This document shows positions 1-10,400 of a stretch of DNA of 64,000 bases, piece after piece. The notes under the pieces are model-generated. The model did no database searches. It was not told where the DNA came from and worked only from the letters and a program-made list of their open reading frames with translations. Numbering within the stretch: position 1 is the stretch's first letter; each line of letters starts with the position of its first letter. Source of the stretch: Verrucomicrobiales bacterium. GTDB taxonomy: Bacteria > Verrucomicrobiota > Verrucomicrobiia > Verrucomicrobiales > DEV007. The position numbers and the translations under genes were made by a program. Location of the stretch: assembly GCA_012960505.1 (NCBI GenBank), contig DUBC01000002.1, positions 31,599-95,598 on the forward strand, read 5' to 3'.

Positions 1-541
1 AGATCTGCTCTGGATTATTATTGATTAAAACGCTAAATCCTTTTTCTCCTTCTTCGAGATCTTCGAGATCTTCAAATTGAGATTCTACCATCCGGGATTT
101 CATAAAGTGTCTTTCTCTCTTTTGCATTCGTTCACTGATAAGCTCACGGTTTCCTTTCAGATGAATGAAATGGACATGACTTCCCTTGATCTCAGAATTT
201 AATAGTTCCCTGTATTGACGTTTGAGTGCTGAGCAGCCGAAAAATAATGGCCAGGCACCAGTATGTGAGGTGATCGATTCGCTTATCGCGTTGAGCCAAT
301 CTTCTCTGTCCTTGTCATTCAGAGATGTTCCTGAGCTCATCTTTTGGACGTTTTTTTTTGGATGAAAAATATCACCGTCCTTAAAAATCCCTTGTGTTTT
401 TTCAGCCAAAAGTGCGCCTATGGTGCTTTTTCCGCATCCACAGACCCCCATCAGAATGTAGGTGTTTTTATTCAAGGTAAAATAAGATGAACGTGGCGTT
501 TGCTTATGATCGCAAGTTGAGTTCCTTTCTTTTTTGTTCAT
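1..541 (-). CDS. Gluconokinase, GntK/IdnK type (partial, C-terminus beyond window edge)
   Basis: Phosphorylates D-gluconate to 6-phosphogluconate with ATP in the cytoplasm, feeding the pentose-phosphate or Entner-Doudoroff route. Translating the minus strand gives a P-loop GVCGCGKST, then a stretch DGDIFHPKKNVQKMSSG that matches the DGD-HP-N-KM-G substrate region of the family, then SLNDKDREDWL, a CSALKRQYRE motif and a RHFMKSRMVESQFEDLE segment, all in the order known for E. coli GntK/IdnK. Only the last 15-20 residues are missing. The P-loop has GCGKS where many relatives have GSGKS. A 9-bp unit is repeated at 52-60 and 61-69 and encodes a doubled E-D-L. The start is uncertain: an in-frame ATG at 541 would leave only 4 bp before the alaS ATG, whereas an in-frame TTG at 475 gives an N-terminus of more typical length and leaves about 70 bp for the divergent promoters. 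Confidence 0.88.
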   Translation of the reverse strand, partial: MNKKERNSTCDHKQTPRSSYFTLNKNTYILMGVCGCGKSTIGALLAEKTQGIFKDGDIFHPKKNVQKMSSGTSLNDKDREDWLNAISESITSHTGAWPLFFGCSALKRQYRELLNSEIKGSHVHFIHLKGNRELISERMQKRERHFMKSRMVESQFEDLEDLEEGEKGFSVLINNNPEQI

Positions 542-545
542 ATCA

Positions 546-3317
546 ATGACTTCCAAAGAGATTCGACGGTCCTTTTTAGATTTCTTTAAAGAGAAGGAAC
601 ATAGTATCGTTCCGTCCTCATCATTATTACCTGAATCTCCTGGGCTCCTTTTCACTAATGCTGGCATGAATCAGTTCGTGCCTTTCTTTCTAGGAACGCA
701 AAAGGCACCCTATGAACCTCCGAGGGCAGCTGATACGCAGAAGTGCATCAGGGCAGGAGGCAAGCATAATGACCTTGAAGATGTTGGATTTGATACATAT
801 CATCAGACGCTCTTCGAGATGCTGGGGAACTGGTCATTCGGTGATTACTTCAAAAAAGAGGCCATCGAATGGGCCTGGGAGCTTCTTGTTGATCGTTGGG
901 GATTTCCTTCCTCTCGCCTCTTTGTAACTGTCTATATGCCGGGAGAAGGGGACCCGGCCGAGTTTGATGAGGAAGCTTATAAGCATTGGCATTTGGTTTT
1001 TGAGCGTGCCGGCCTTGATCCAGATGTGCACATAGTGCATGGGAACAAGAAAGATAATTTCTGGATGATGGGAGACACTGGTCCTTGCGGACCATGTTCT
1101 GAAATTCATGTGGATCTGACTCCTGAAGGAGATACTAAAGGAGAATTAGTAAATGCTGATGATGCGCGCTGCATTGAGCTTTGGAATCTTGTTTTCATCC
1201 AATACAATGCTGAGCCTGACGGAACCTTTAAGCCTCTTCCAGCCTGTCATGTTGATACGGGAATGGGTTTCGAGCGTGCCTGCTCTATGATTCAGGGAAC
1301 GGCAGGATTCACTGATTTTTCAAAACCAATTTCTAATTATGAAACTGATGTTTTCAGGCCAATATTTGATGCCTTAGAAGAGGTAAGCGCTCAAACTTAT
1401 GGGTGCACGCTTCCAATAAAGAAGGAAGGTCTAACGGACCAGGAGCAGACTGACATTGCGTTCCGGGTCATAGCAGACCATATACGTACCTTGAGTTTTG
1501 CTATTGCTGACGGGATCAGGCCAGGTAATGCGGGTCGCAATTACGTATTGAGAAGGATTTTGAGAAGAGCAGTCAAGTTTGGACGTTCATTGGGGTTAGG
1601 CAAGGATGGTCCATTTCTTAGTTCTTTAATTCCAACGTTGGTTTCTGAATTTGGTGATATTTTTCCTGAAATAAGAGCAAAAAAAGAGACAATCATTGAG
1701 TTGCTTAATAATGAGGAATTGCTTTTTGGGCAAACCATTGATCGTGGGATGAAACTCTTCGAAATGGAACAGAAAAGGACAGGCGGCGATATATTTTCAG
1801 GGAAGACGGCTTTTGATCTGGAATCGACTTATGGATTTCCCATTGATCTTACAGAACTGATGGCTTCTGAATGTGGGTTACGCGTGGATATGAAGGATTA
1901 CTCCAATTGTTTCGAGGAGCATCAAAAAATCAGTAAAGGTAACGCACAATCTGAAGTCATTGCTGCTTTGGACTTTAAGTCCGAAGTTGAGACAGAATTT
2001 ACCGGATTTGATGAGGATGAATCGGCGGCTCGTGTCATCGAATATCTTGAGCGTGATGGTGAGTATTACGCGATTGTGGATAGGTGTCCTCTATATGCTG
2101 AGAAGGGCGGTCAAGTCAGTGACCATGGTCAATTAGTGGTTGGTGATGAAAACTTTTTGATATTGGATGTGACTCAGGTCGGTGCAGCTTTTTGCCTTCA
2201 CATTGATGAGCGGATCAGTTCGTGGGAAGGGAGCCCCATCGATGTGACATTGAAGGTCGATTCTGAACGTAGAAGAATGATTGAAACGCACCATACTGCG
2301 ACTCATTTAATGCACTGGGCGTTGCATGAGGTCGTTGGTTCTGAGGTGGCTCAGCAGGGATCCTTAGTGGATAACGGAAGACTCCGTTTTGATTTTAACA
2401 GTGAGGCTTTGCAACCTGATCAGGTGTCTGCGGTAGAAAAATTAGTAAATGAAAAGGTCTCGGACAATGATCCAGTTTATTGGGGTGAGGTGGAACATTC
2501 AAATATTAGGGAGAGAAAGGACATCATGCAGTTCTTTGGTGATAAGTATGGTGACATGGTCAGGGTCGTTCAGATAGGTGGCTCCGAATCGGATTTGAAC
2601 GGTTATTCAATGGAACTGTGCGGTGGAACGCATCTCAGCAATACGGGCGACATCGGATTATTTAAGATTAAAAGTGAGGGGGCCATTTCTGCTGGTGTCC
2701 GACGCATTGAGGCGGTCTGTGGTATCGCGGCTCAGCATTTTGTTGAGGAAAGAATTTCTGCTCTCAAAGAGGAATCCCATGGATTACAGAAGAAGCTTGA
2801 ATCGGCTCTCCAATCTCTCGGTGATGATAGTCAAGGCATGCCTGCGATGACGGGTAACGATTCCGAGATTGAAACTTGGATACTATTCAGGGATTCTCTT
2901 AGGGATGCCTTAGTTAATGCGGATAAGACTCTCAAGAAAAGACAATCAGCAAATGCAGCAGCGGAGGCAGATTCAATGCTCTCTAGTTTAATTTCAGATG
3001 CTCAGGGCGAGGTGCCTCTCATAGTTCATAGTTTTGAAGGAACGCCCGCACTATTGCAGGAACTTTTAAACGGACTGAAGAAAAAACAATTTTCGGGTGT
3101 CGGAGTCTTAACTATTATCGATTCAGATAAAGTTCACCTCGGAGTCTCAGTCTCTTCCGAATTTACAGATCGGTTTCATGCTGGAGACCTCATTTCGAAG
3201 TTGGCTCCGATCATTGGAGGAAAGGGCGGAGGAAAGCCTGAAATGGCTAGAGGCGCAGGCAATGATGCAGCGGCCGTCGAATCCATGATGACAGAGGCAA
3301 AGACAATTATAAAATAG
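546..3317 (+). CDS. alaS: Alanyl-tRNA synthetase
   Basis: Charges tRNA-Ala with alanine, cytoplasmic and essential. The 923-residue product has the full domain order. The class II catalytic domain starts with the LFTNAGMNQFVPFFLG motif, which is followed by the DTYHQTLFEMLGNWSFGDYF region. A central editing domain carries the zinc-binding HHTATHLMH (HxxxH) and ELCGGTH motifs. The C-terminal DHHA1/C-Ala domain ends with a glycine-rich IIGGKGGGKPEMARGAG segment. Length is within the usual 870-960 residues. The ATG at 546 is chosen because the family starts close to the S-x-E-I-R-x-x-F motif; an in-frame TTG at 534 would add four residues. No Shine-Dalgarno sequence is obvious upstream. The gene is monocistronic, with a hairpin terminator just after its stop. 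Confidence 0.97.
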   Translation: MTSKEIRRSFLDFFKEKEHSIVPSSSLLPESPGLLFTNAGMNQFVPFFLGTQKAPYEPPRAADTQKCIRAGGKHNDLEDVGFDTYHQTLFEMLGNWSFGDYFKKEAIEWAWELLVDRWGFPSSRLFVTVYMPGEGDPAEFDEEAYKHWHLVFERAGLDPDVHIVHGNKKDNFWMMGDTGPCGPCSEIHVDLTPEGDTKGELVNADDARCIELWNLVFIQYNAEPDGTFKPLPACHVDTGMGFERACSMIQGTAGFTDFSKPISNYETDVFRPIFDALEEVSAQTYGCTLPIKKEGLTDQEQTDIAFRVIADHIRTLSFAIADGIRPGNAGRNYVLRRILRRAVKFGRSLGLGKDGPFLSSLIPTLVSEFGDIFPEIRAKKETIIELLNNEELLFGQTIDRGMKLFEMEQKRTGGDIFSGKTAFDLESTYGFPIDLTELMASECGLRVDMKDYSNCFEEHQKISKGNAQSEVIAALDFKSEVETEFTGFDEDESAARVIEYLERDGEYYAIVDRCPLYAEKGGQVSDHGQLVVGDENFLILDVTQVGAAFCLHIDERISSWEGSPIDVTLKVDSERRRMIETHHTATHLMHWALHEVVGSEVAQQGSLVDNGRLRFDFNSEALQPDQVSAVEKLVNEKVSDNDPVYWGEVEHSNIRERKDIMQFFGDKYGDMVRVVQIGGSESDLNGYSMELCGGTHLSNTGDIGLFKIKSEGAISAGVRRIEAVCGIAAQHFVEERISALKEESHGLQKKLESALQSLGDDSQGMPAMTGNDSEIETWILFRDSLRDALVNADKTLKKRQSANAAAEADSMLSSLISDAQGEVPLIVHSFEGTPALLQELLNGLKKKQFSGVGVLTIIDSDKVHLGVSVSSEFTDRFHAGDLISKLAPIIGGKGGGKPEMARGAGNDAAAVESMMTEAKTIIK

Positions 3318-3327
3318 GTGTGATATC

Positions 3328-3355
3328 TAGATTGCCTTCCCAAGGCATCTATTTT
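3328..3355 (+). terminator. Rho-independent terminator of alaS
   Basis: Eleven bases after the alaS stop, TAGA-T-TGCCTT (3328-3338) pairs with AAGGCATCTA (3342-3351) around a CCC loop, with one bulged T, and is followed directly by TTTT. This has the classical form of an intrinsic terminator. Confidence 0.7.
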
Positions 3356-3397
3356 CCTCTGTTGCAATTTTCTTAGAATTAGTGTCAAAATTGCTTA

Positions 3398-4351
3398 ATG
3401 AAACGATTCTTACGGTCATATCCCACTTTTATTAGCCTTTTTATTTGGGTTACTATTTTAAATTCTTCTTATTGTTTGTCAGCTGATAAGCAGTCCAGCC
3501 GCATTTGGATGGATGCGGACAAAGCAGCCGCAGAGGATCCTGACTATTTATTGCAAGGGGAATATGTTTCTAAGGGTGTTGGTGTGCAGGCAGCGGCACT
3601 GGGAAAGGGAACATTTTATGTGAGTAAGTTTGAGGGTGGTCTTCCTGGACAAGGATGGAACAAGTCGAACCCTCATGTTGAGTTGATTAATGCCGAGTCT
3701 TTGAAGAAAAGAATTAATGGCATGAAAAGGACGGAACGTGTCAGCCCGACTCTCGGAGCAAAGGCACCCGAAGGAGCAACCATTTTATTTGATGGAAAGA
3801 AAACTAAACATATTAATGGTCAAATTAAAGATGGCTTGCTCATGGCTGGAGCACAAACAACAGGCAATTATGGCGATTTTACGCTTCACTTGGAGTTCAG
3901 GCTTCCATACAAACCGGACTCACCACTAAGCAGTCAGGACCGTGGCAATAGTGGTATCTATTTACAGAACCGTTATGAGACTCAGATCCTTGATAGCTTT
4001 GGCTTGGTTTATGATAGGGATCAGGTGAAGGTTCCTCTCAAATCCGACCCTAAGCAGTGGTGTGGATGTTTCTATAAATTTAAAGCTGCAGATATTCCGA
4101 TGTGCTTCCCTCCGCTCCGTTGGCAAACTTATGACATTGATTTTATTGCTCCAAAGTTTGACGGTGGGAAAAAAATTAGTGATGCCACTATCACAGTGAA
4201 ACACAATGGCGTTATTATACATGATAAGGCCAAGTTACCTAAAGGAACAGGCGCTGGTGGCGGCCGTAAGGAAGTGTCCGAAGGGCCTATCATTTTCCAA
4301 GGGCACGGTAATCCCGTAACTTTTAAAAACGTTTGGATATTACCCCGTTAA
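3398..4351 (+). CDS. Secreted DUF1080 protein (3-keto-disaccharide hydrolase family)
   Basis: DUF1080 (PF06439) proteins have a concanavalin-like fold. Characterised members in gut Bacteroidetes hydrolyse 3-keto-glucosides, but the substrate here is unknown. The 317-residue product starts with a signal peptide (hydrophobic residues about 10-28). An N-terminal region of roughly 100 residues precedes the DUF1080 domain at about 125-316. That domain shows GATILFDGKK at its start, then GDFTLHLEFRLPY, the family hallmark GNSGIYLQNRYETQILDSFG, and a C-terminal GPIIFQGHGNPVTFKNVWI. It lies 51 bp upstream of a sulfatase on the same strand, so the two are probably co-transcribed and exported together. 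No Shine-Dalgarno sequence is seen before the ATG. Confidence 0.88.
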   Translation: MKRFLRSYPTFISLFIWVTILNSSYCLSADKQSSRIWMDADKAAAEDPDYLLQGEYVSKGVGVQAAALGKGTFYVSKFEGGLPGQGWNKSNPHVELINAESLKKRINGMKRTERVSPTLGAKAPEGATILFDGKKTKHINGQIKDGLLMAGAQTTGNYGDFTLHLEFRLPYKPDSPLSSQDRGNSGIYLQNRYETQILDSFGLVYDRDQVKVPLKSDPKQWCGCFYKFKAADIPMCFPPLRWQTYDIDFIAPKFDGGKKISDATITVKHNGVIIHDKAKLPKGTGAGGGRKEVSEGPIIFQGHGNPVTFKNVWILPR

Positions 4352-4402
4352 TTAGATTTCAGATAACGTTCATATAATCCTAACCTCATAATCTCAATTC
4401 CC

Positions 4403-6007
4403 ATGACAAGAATAAGTCCATTCATACTGCTCCTATTTTTTTCGGCATTGAATTTTTCAACTAATCAATCCAATGCTGCAGAGAGACCAAATATTGTTTT
4501 TATTTTTTCAGACGATCATGCTCCGCATGCTATCGGTTCATACAATGGTTGGTTGAAGTCCATTGATCCGACTCCGAGGATAGATCAATTAGCTGCGCAG
4601 GGAATGCTCTTTGAGAACAGCTTCTGCACTAATTCGATTTGCGGCCCTAGCCGCGCTGTAATAATGACTGGAAAGCACAGTCACAAGAACGGTTTCATGA
4701 ATAATGGAAATTCCTTCAATTGGAACCAGCAAACCTTTCCCAAAATTCTCAGGAAGGCCGGATACACAACTGCTCTGTATGGGAAATCGCATCTGAAGGG
4801 TAAGCCCCAAGGCTTTGATGACTGGAAAGTACTACCTGGACAGGGACTTTATTATAATCCTGATCTGATTACTCCAAAGGGCCGTGTCCGCATTGATGGA
4901 CATTGTACTGATATCGTTACTGACCTTGCCGTGGACTGGATTAAAGAAGAGCGTGACAAGTCGAAGCCGTTCATGATTATGGTTCAGCATAAGGCGCCTC
5001 ACCGTAATTGGATGCCGGCACTGAGGCACTTGCCTCTTTACAAGGATGTGACAATACCTGAACCGAAGACACTCTTTGATAAGTGGGAGGACAACGCACC
5101 TCCTGCAAGGCATCAGGAACTTGAGATCGATCGGCACATGGATATTAACTATGACTTGTTCGTTGACCTGACGGCGGATTATGAAGGGACCCCCTCACAG
5201 AAGCGGCAAGACAGATCGGCTTGGTGGAACATGAAGCGAATGAGTAAAGAGCAGCTCAAGTCATGGAGAGAATATTATGCCCCTCTGGATAAAAAATTTC
5301 ATGAATCCAAGCTCTCTGGGAAGGACCTTGTCCGTTGGAAGTTTCAGCGATATGCAAAGAATTATCTGCGTTGCGTTCGTGGAGTAGATGATAGTGTGGG
5401 TAAGATTCAGGATGTCCTCAAGGAGTTAAAATTGGATAAGAATACGGTCGTAATTTATTCTTCAGATCAGGGATTTTATATTGGTGATCATGGATGGTAT
5501 GACAAGCGATGGATGTATGAGGAATCACTTAAGATGCCGCTCATTGTTAAGTGGCCTGGGGTCACGAAGCCGGGTTCTAGGATAACTCAGATGGTTCAGA
5601 ACCTTGACTATGCTGAGACTTTTATTGAAATGGCTGGGGCAAAGATACCTCAAAATATGCAGGGAATGTCCTTGGTTCCAATCTTAAAGAATGGAAGAGC
5701 TGAGAACTGGAGAAAGAGTATTTATTACCATTACTATGAGTTTCCGAGCGTGCACATGATTCCACGCCATTATGGGATACGGACCGAGAGATATAAGTTG
5801 ATGCATTTTTATCAGTTCGGCAATGAGTGGGAAATGTATGATCTTCAAGAGGATCCTGATGAGTTGCAGAATATTTACGGGAAAACCGGTAAAGAAAAAT
5901 TACAAGAGGACATGAAAAAGCAACTCGTCGCGATACGTAAATATTACGACGATAATACGGATGTTGCTGAAAAGCCTGCCGATTGGAAGAAGAAGATGCG
6001 CCTGTAG
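4403..6007 (+). CDS. Secreted sulfatase (arylsulfatase family, formylglycine type)
   Basis: Hydrolyses sulfate esters, probably on polysaccharides, in the periplasm or outside the cell. The 534-residue product has an N-terminal signal peptide (about 1-26), then the metal-binding RPNIVFIFSDDHAPH (Asp37 and Asp38). The active-site motif CGPSR at Cys80 is the C-x-P-S-R signature, in which Cys is oxidised to formylglycine by a maturase that is not encoded in this window. Further on are the YGKSHLKG and VQHKAPHRNW metal/substrate segments and YSSDQGFYIGDHGWYDKR near residue 350. The overall look is S1-type, of the N-acetylglucosamine-6-sulfatase/choline-sulfatase-like subgroup common in Verrucomicrobiota and Planctomycetota. 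It is convergent with the downstream DUF1501 gene with only 6 bp between stops. Substrate specificity cannot be told from the sequence alone. Confidence 0.93.
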   Translation: MTRISPFILLLFFSALNFSTNQSNAAERPNIVFIFSDDHAPHAIGSYNGWLKSIDPTPRIDQLAAQGMLFENSFCTNSICGPSRAVIMTGKHSHKNGFMNNGNSFNWNQQTFPKILRKAGYTTALYGKSHLKGKPQGFDDWKVLPGQGLYYNPDLITPKGRVRIDGHCTDIVTDLAVDWIKEERDKSKPFMIMVQHKAPHRNWMPALRHLPLYKDVTIPEPKTLFDKWEDNAPPARHQELEIDRHMDINYDLFVDLTADYEGTPSQKRQDRSAWWNMKRMSKEQLKSWREYYAPLDKKFHESKLSGKDLVRWKFQRYAKNYLRCVRGVDDSVGKIQDVLKELKLDKNTVVIYSSDQGFYIGDHGWYDKRWMYEESLKMPLIVKWPGVTKPGSRITQMVQNLDYAETFIEMAGAKIPQNMQGMSLVPILKNGRAENWRKSIYYHYYEFPSVHMIPRHYGIRTERYKLMHFYQFGNEWEMYDLQEDPDELQNIYGKTGKEKLQEDMKKQLVAIRKYYDDNTDVAEKPADWKKKMRL

Positions 6008-6013
6008 AGGATA

Positions 6014-7474
6014 TCAGGAAAGGATTCCACGGACGATCTTTCCGTGGACATCGGTGAGGCGGTAATCGCGTCCTTGGAACCGGTAGGTGAGCTGCTCGTG
6101 ATCAATTCCAAGGCAGTGCAGTATGGTGGCGTGGAAGTCATGCACGTGCACCGGATCCACTTCTACATTGTAACAATAATCATCGGTTTGCCCATAAGCG
6201 ATGCCTGGTTTGATGCCGCCGCCGGCCATCCAGATGGAAAAGCACCTCGGATGGTGATCACGGCCAAAGGAATTGGGATTACCCTGGGCATAAACAGTGC
6301 GACCAAACTCACCTCCCCAGATGACGAGTGTCTCGTCGAGCATGTCCCGTCTTTTTAGATCTGCAATTAGGGCTGCTGATCCCTGGTCGGTTTCCCGAGC
6401 AAGGGTTGGCAAGTAGCGCTGAACGTTGCTGTGATGATCCCAGCCACGGTGGAATAGCTGGATAAATCTTACACCTCGTTCAGCTAGTCGTCGTGCTAAT
6501 AGGCAATTGGCAGCATGGGAGCCAGGCTCTTTTGCCTCTTGCCCATAGAGTTTGAAGGTGCTTTCCGGCTCGTCTGAAATATCTGCTAGTCCTGGAACCG
6601 ATGCCTGCATGCGGTAGGCCATCTCATATTGCGCAATTCTGGTAGTGATTTCCGGGTCACCTATTTCTTTTTCGCGTATTTGGTTGAGTTTGGCAAGGCG
6701 ATCAAGCATTGCTCGTCTGCTTTTTGCTCCGCTACTGGCGGGATCGTTTAGATAGAGGACGGGATCACCTTGACTACGGAACTTTACTCCCTGATATTTT
6801 GAAGGAAGAAAGCCACTGCCCCAGAGGCGGTCATAGAGTGGCTGAGCCTGATGGAAGGTGTTCTTGCTAAGCAGCACGACAAAAGACGGCAGGTTTTCCG
6901 TTTCGCTGCCTAGGCCATAGCTCAGCCAGGATCCGATACTTGGCCTGCCGGGCTGCTGATGACCGGACTGGAAGAAAGTGACAGCGGGATCGTGGTTGAT
7001 GGCTTCCGTATGCATTGAGCGGACAACACAGATGTCATCGACTACCTCTGCCATGTGTGGCAGCAGGTCGCTGAGCCAGGTTCCGGATTTGCCGTGCTGC
7101 CTGAACTTCCATGGCGACTTAATCACGGGAAAACTTTTTTGTCCCGCCGTCATACCCGTTAGCCGCTGCCCATCACGGATTTCCTCGGGCAGTTGCTGCA
7201 TGTGTAGTTTCTCAAGTGAGGGTTTGTAGTCGAGCAGATCGACCTGCGATGGGGCTCCTGATTGAAGTAGATAGATGACTCTCTTGGCTTTAGGCGCAAA
7301 ATGAGGGATACCCTTGAGACCGCCGAAGCGGGCGCCGTCATTGGTCCGTTTTCTCGCGCAGAGTTCACCACTCAACAGTGATGAGAGTGCCGCGACCCCG
7401 ATGCCAGCACTGGATTGCCCGAAGAACTGTCGACGGTTCTGGATTAGACTGGATTCAAGGAGAAGGTCATGCAT
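6014..7474 (-). CDS. DUF1501 family exported protein
   Basis: DUF1501 (PF07394) belongs to the alkaline-phosphatase/sulfatase-like fold group; its reaction is not established. The 486-residue product begins with a Tat-like twin-arginine segment (QNRRQFFGQSSAGIGVAAL, residues about 12-30), which suggests export in folded form. Family landmarks are present: KRVIYLLQSGAPSQVDLLDY near residue 65, HTEAINHDPAVTFFQSGHQ, HRGWDHHSN, WGGEFGRTVYAQGN, GRDHHPRCFSIWMAGGG, and a C-terminal HDFHATILHCLGIDHEQLTYRF region. It is the second gene of a two-gene operon, 5 bp after the DUF1549/DUF1553 gene, the usual pairing of these families. Sampled GC content of this pair looks higher than that of the neighbouring TPR locus. 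Confidence 0.9.
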   Translation of the reverse strand: MHDLLLESSLIQNRRQFFGQSSAGIGVAALSSLLSGELCARKRTNDGARFGGLKGIPHFAPKAKRVIYLLQSGAPSQVDLLDYKPSLEKLHMQQLPEEIRDGQRLTGMTAGQKSFPVIKSPWKFRQHGKSGTWLSDLLPHMAEVVDDICVVRSMHTEAINHDPAVTFFQSGHQQPGRPSIGSWLSYGLGSETENLPSFVVLLSKNTFHQAQPLYDRLWGSGFLPSKYQGVKFRSQGDPVLYLNDPASSGAKSRRAMLDRLAKLNQIREKEIGDPEITTRIAQYEMAYRMQASVPGLADISDEPESTFKLYGQEAKEPGSHAANCLLARRLAERGVRFIQLFHRGWDHHSNVQRYLPTLARETDQGSAALIADLKRRDMLDETLVIWGGEFGRTVYAQGNPNSFGRDHHPRCFSIWMAGGGIKPGIAYGQTDDYCYNVEVDPVHVHDFHATILHCLGIDHEQLTYRFQGRDYRLTDVHGKIVRGILS

Positions 7475-7479
7475 ATAAG

Positions 7480-10400
7480 TTATCCTTTCGTGATTGTTTC
7501 ATTAAGGTTGAAGAGCAGACGGGCAACGCTGGTCATTGCCGCCAGTTTAGAGATGTTCAAGCTTGTATTATAAGGTGAATCGCCAACCTGCAGCAGTTTA
7601 TGGGCTGCCGATTTGTCTGCTCCGAAGAGCTGCAGGTTTTCCGTATAGGAGGAACGCAGCAATGCAAGTTCGGATTGCACGGGGACCCGAGCTGTCACAA
7701 GACGGAAGCCATAGGTGATACGTTCGTTTAATGTCTCCCCCCCCTCGCTTAACATGCGTTCTGCTAGGTGTCGTGCAGCTTCGACGAACTGCGGTCCATT
7801 CAGCAGCGCTAGTGCCTGCATAGGGGTGTTGGTTCGTGAGCGCCTAGTGGTGCAGAACTCGCGTTCCGGGGCATCAAATGTCTTGAGCATTGGAGAAGGG
7901 ACCGTTCGTTTCCAGAAAATGTAAATGCTGCGGCGGTAAAGGTCATTGCCCTTGCCTTGCTGGTATTCTTTTGAGTAACCGGGCCGGTTATTGAGTTCCA
8001 TCCAGAGTCCCTTTGGTTGGTAGGGATAGACGCTCCTGCCACCGAGCTTTTTAACCAGCAGGCCGCTGCTAGCAAGACAGGAATCACGAATTTCCTCGGC
8101 ATCCAGCCGCATTCGTGGACCGCGGGTAAGAAACCTGTTTTCCGGATCGTTCCGATAGGCAGCCGCTCCGGCATGAGAAGTTTGCCGATAAGTCGCCGAA
8201 TTGAGTAATAGGCTGTACATATGTTTGGTATCCCAACCGCTTCGGATAAACTCAAGGGCGAGCCAGTCGAGTAGCTTAGGGTGAGAGGGTAATTCTCCCT
8301 GAATACCGAAGTCCTCAGCGGTTTTTACCAACCCGATACCGAAGAGTTGCTGCCAATACCTGTTTACTGCGACCCGAGCGGTCAGTGGATGGTCTGGATC
8401 CATTAACCATTGTGCAAAACCAAGACGGTTCGACTGGTTCTCCTTCATTGCCGGAAAAATGGTGGGCACACCTGCGGATACTATTTCCCCGGGTTCATTG
8501 TATTGTCCCCGGTGAAGCACGTGCGTTGCTCTTGGCTTTGCCCTGTCCTGCATTATCATCGTTTCGGGGAAAGAGGCTGTCTGTTGTTTTTCAATTGCCG
8601 CGATACGTTTCTTAAGCTTCTTGTTCGGGTTGTGATGCGTCAGGAAATATTTCTTCAGGCGATCGGATTGAGACTTTGTTCTTTTTTGAGTAATGATGGC
8701 AGCAATTTCGCGGATGCCGGCGGGGATGCCCTGTAGTTGCAGGGAACTAGCCGGATCGGCAGTGACCGAGAGTCTCGGACGGCCCATGCCATGTGCGGCG
8801 AAATCGGCTTCATGCCGAAGCCGGAAACGCAGTAACGTGCCACCCTCATAACCGAAAGGTAATGCGGCAATGAAAATGGCTGTGGCAGGTTCTTTGCGGG
8901 TAGGCCCATCAACTGCCCAGCCGTTGGAATTGGCTGTAGTGCCGTCGATGGCCCTAGAGACTTCATACCCTGCCTGTGAATAGTCGGCAATGGCACTTGC
9001 GAATTTGACGGCTTGGCTTTGTGAGGGTTTTTTAATGGAGATCGCAGTCAATTCAAATTCACTGAGGACAAAGTTCGAATTGCTGTGTCGTCCGGGTCCG
9101 CCGCCGGGGAGCGTTTTGTGTGTCAGGGCTTCGAGCCTGATCGCGGTCATTTTCCCCGCTGTCGTCTTAGCGGTGAACTCATAAATCTCCTTTTGCGAGT
9201 TTGCGCCTCCAGCGAGTATGCTGTTGTCAGCGAGCTTGCTTAACGTGGCGCCTCCCGTGGATTTCATTGTTTCGGGGGAAAGGATTGCCCATCCCTCTTT
9301 TGGCTGCAGAGCGATCTGTGAGGCCCATTGATCCAGAAGAGCATCTAGATTTACAGGTTTTTCCAGTTCTTTCATTAACTGTGCCAATTTCTTCTCATTT
9401 TCCGCCTTCTTGGCGGCTGCGAGAGGGGATGCAAGGCGCTGTTTCGGCGCGAACCCGTTGGCGCCGCGTTCCGGAACCTGATTAAAAAAGTGGAAAACCT
9501 GATAGAACTCCTTCTGAGAGATGGCATCAAATTTGTGATCATGACACCGCGCACAACCCATGGTCAATGCCATCCATACCTGACTAGTTGTTACTACCCG
9601 GTCCATAACATATTCAGTGCGGTATTCCTCGTCAATGATTCCCCCCTCGATGGTGATGCCGTGGTTCCGGTTGAAGCCCGTGGCAAGTCGTTGATGCTCG
9701 GTGGCCTGGGGCAGTAGATCACCAGCCAGTTGCTCAATGGTGAATTCATTGAACGGCTTGTTACTGTTGTAAGCATTAATCACCCAGTCACGCCACACCC
9801 ACTGCTGCCGCTCAGTATCATACTGGTAGCCGTTGGAGTCGGCATAGCGGGCAAGGTCCAGCCAATGTCTGGCCATGTGTTCACCGTATGCCGGTGAATT
9901 GAGGTAACGAGTGACCATGTCGTTGTAAGCGCCCGGTGCTTTGTCAGCAAGGAACGTGTCGATTTCCTCGAGTGTTGGCGGTAGGCCAGTAAGGCTGAAA
10001 CTTACCCTGCGGATCAACGTTTCGCGTCTTGCTTCGGCGGCAGGTTCCAATTCTTCAAGCTTTAGGCGGGTCAGAACGAAGCGGTCGATATTGTTTTTAA
10101 CTCTAGGTCCATTGGCGATTTCTGGAATCTCTGGTTTTTCGGGCCTGACAAAGGCCCAATGATCCCGATAATCGGCACCTGAGATAATCCATTTACGCAG
10201 GACCTCTTTTTGTTCGTGAGTCAGGTGTTTTTTTGTTTTGGGTGGAGGCATGATTTCCTCAGGATCATCGGAGAGGATGCGCTTCATTAGTTCGCTCTCA
10301 GTGGGTTGACCCGGGGACACTGCGCGGTATCCCCCAAGGTCCCTAGTGGCACCTTCCTTTTGATCCAGTCTAAGCTTTGCCTTGCGGGCTTTTACATCTG

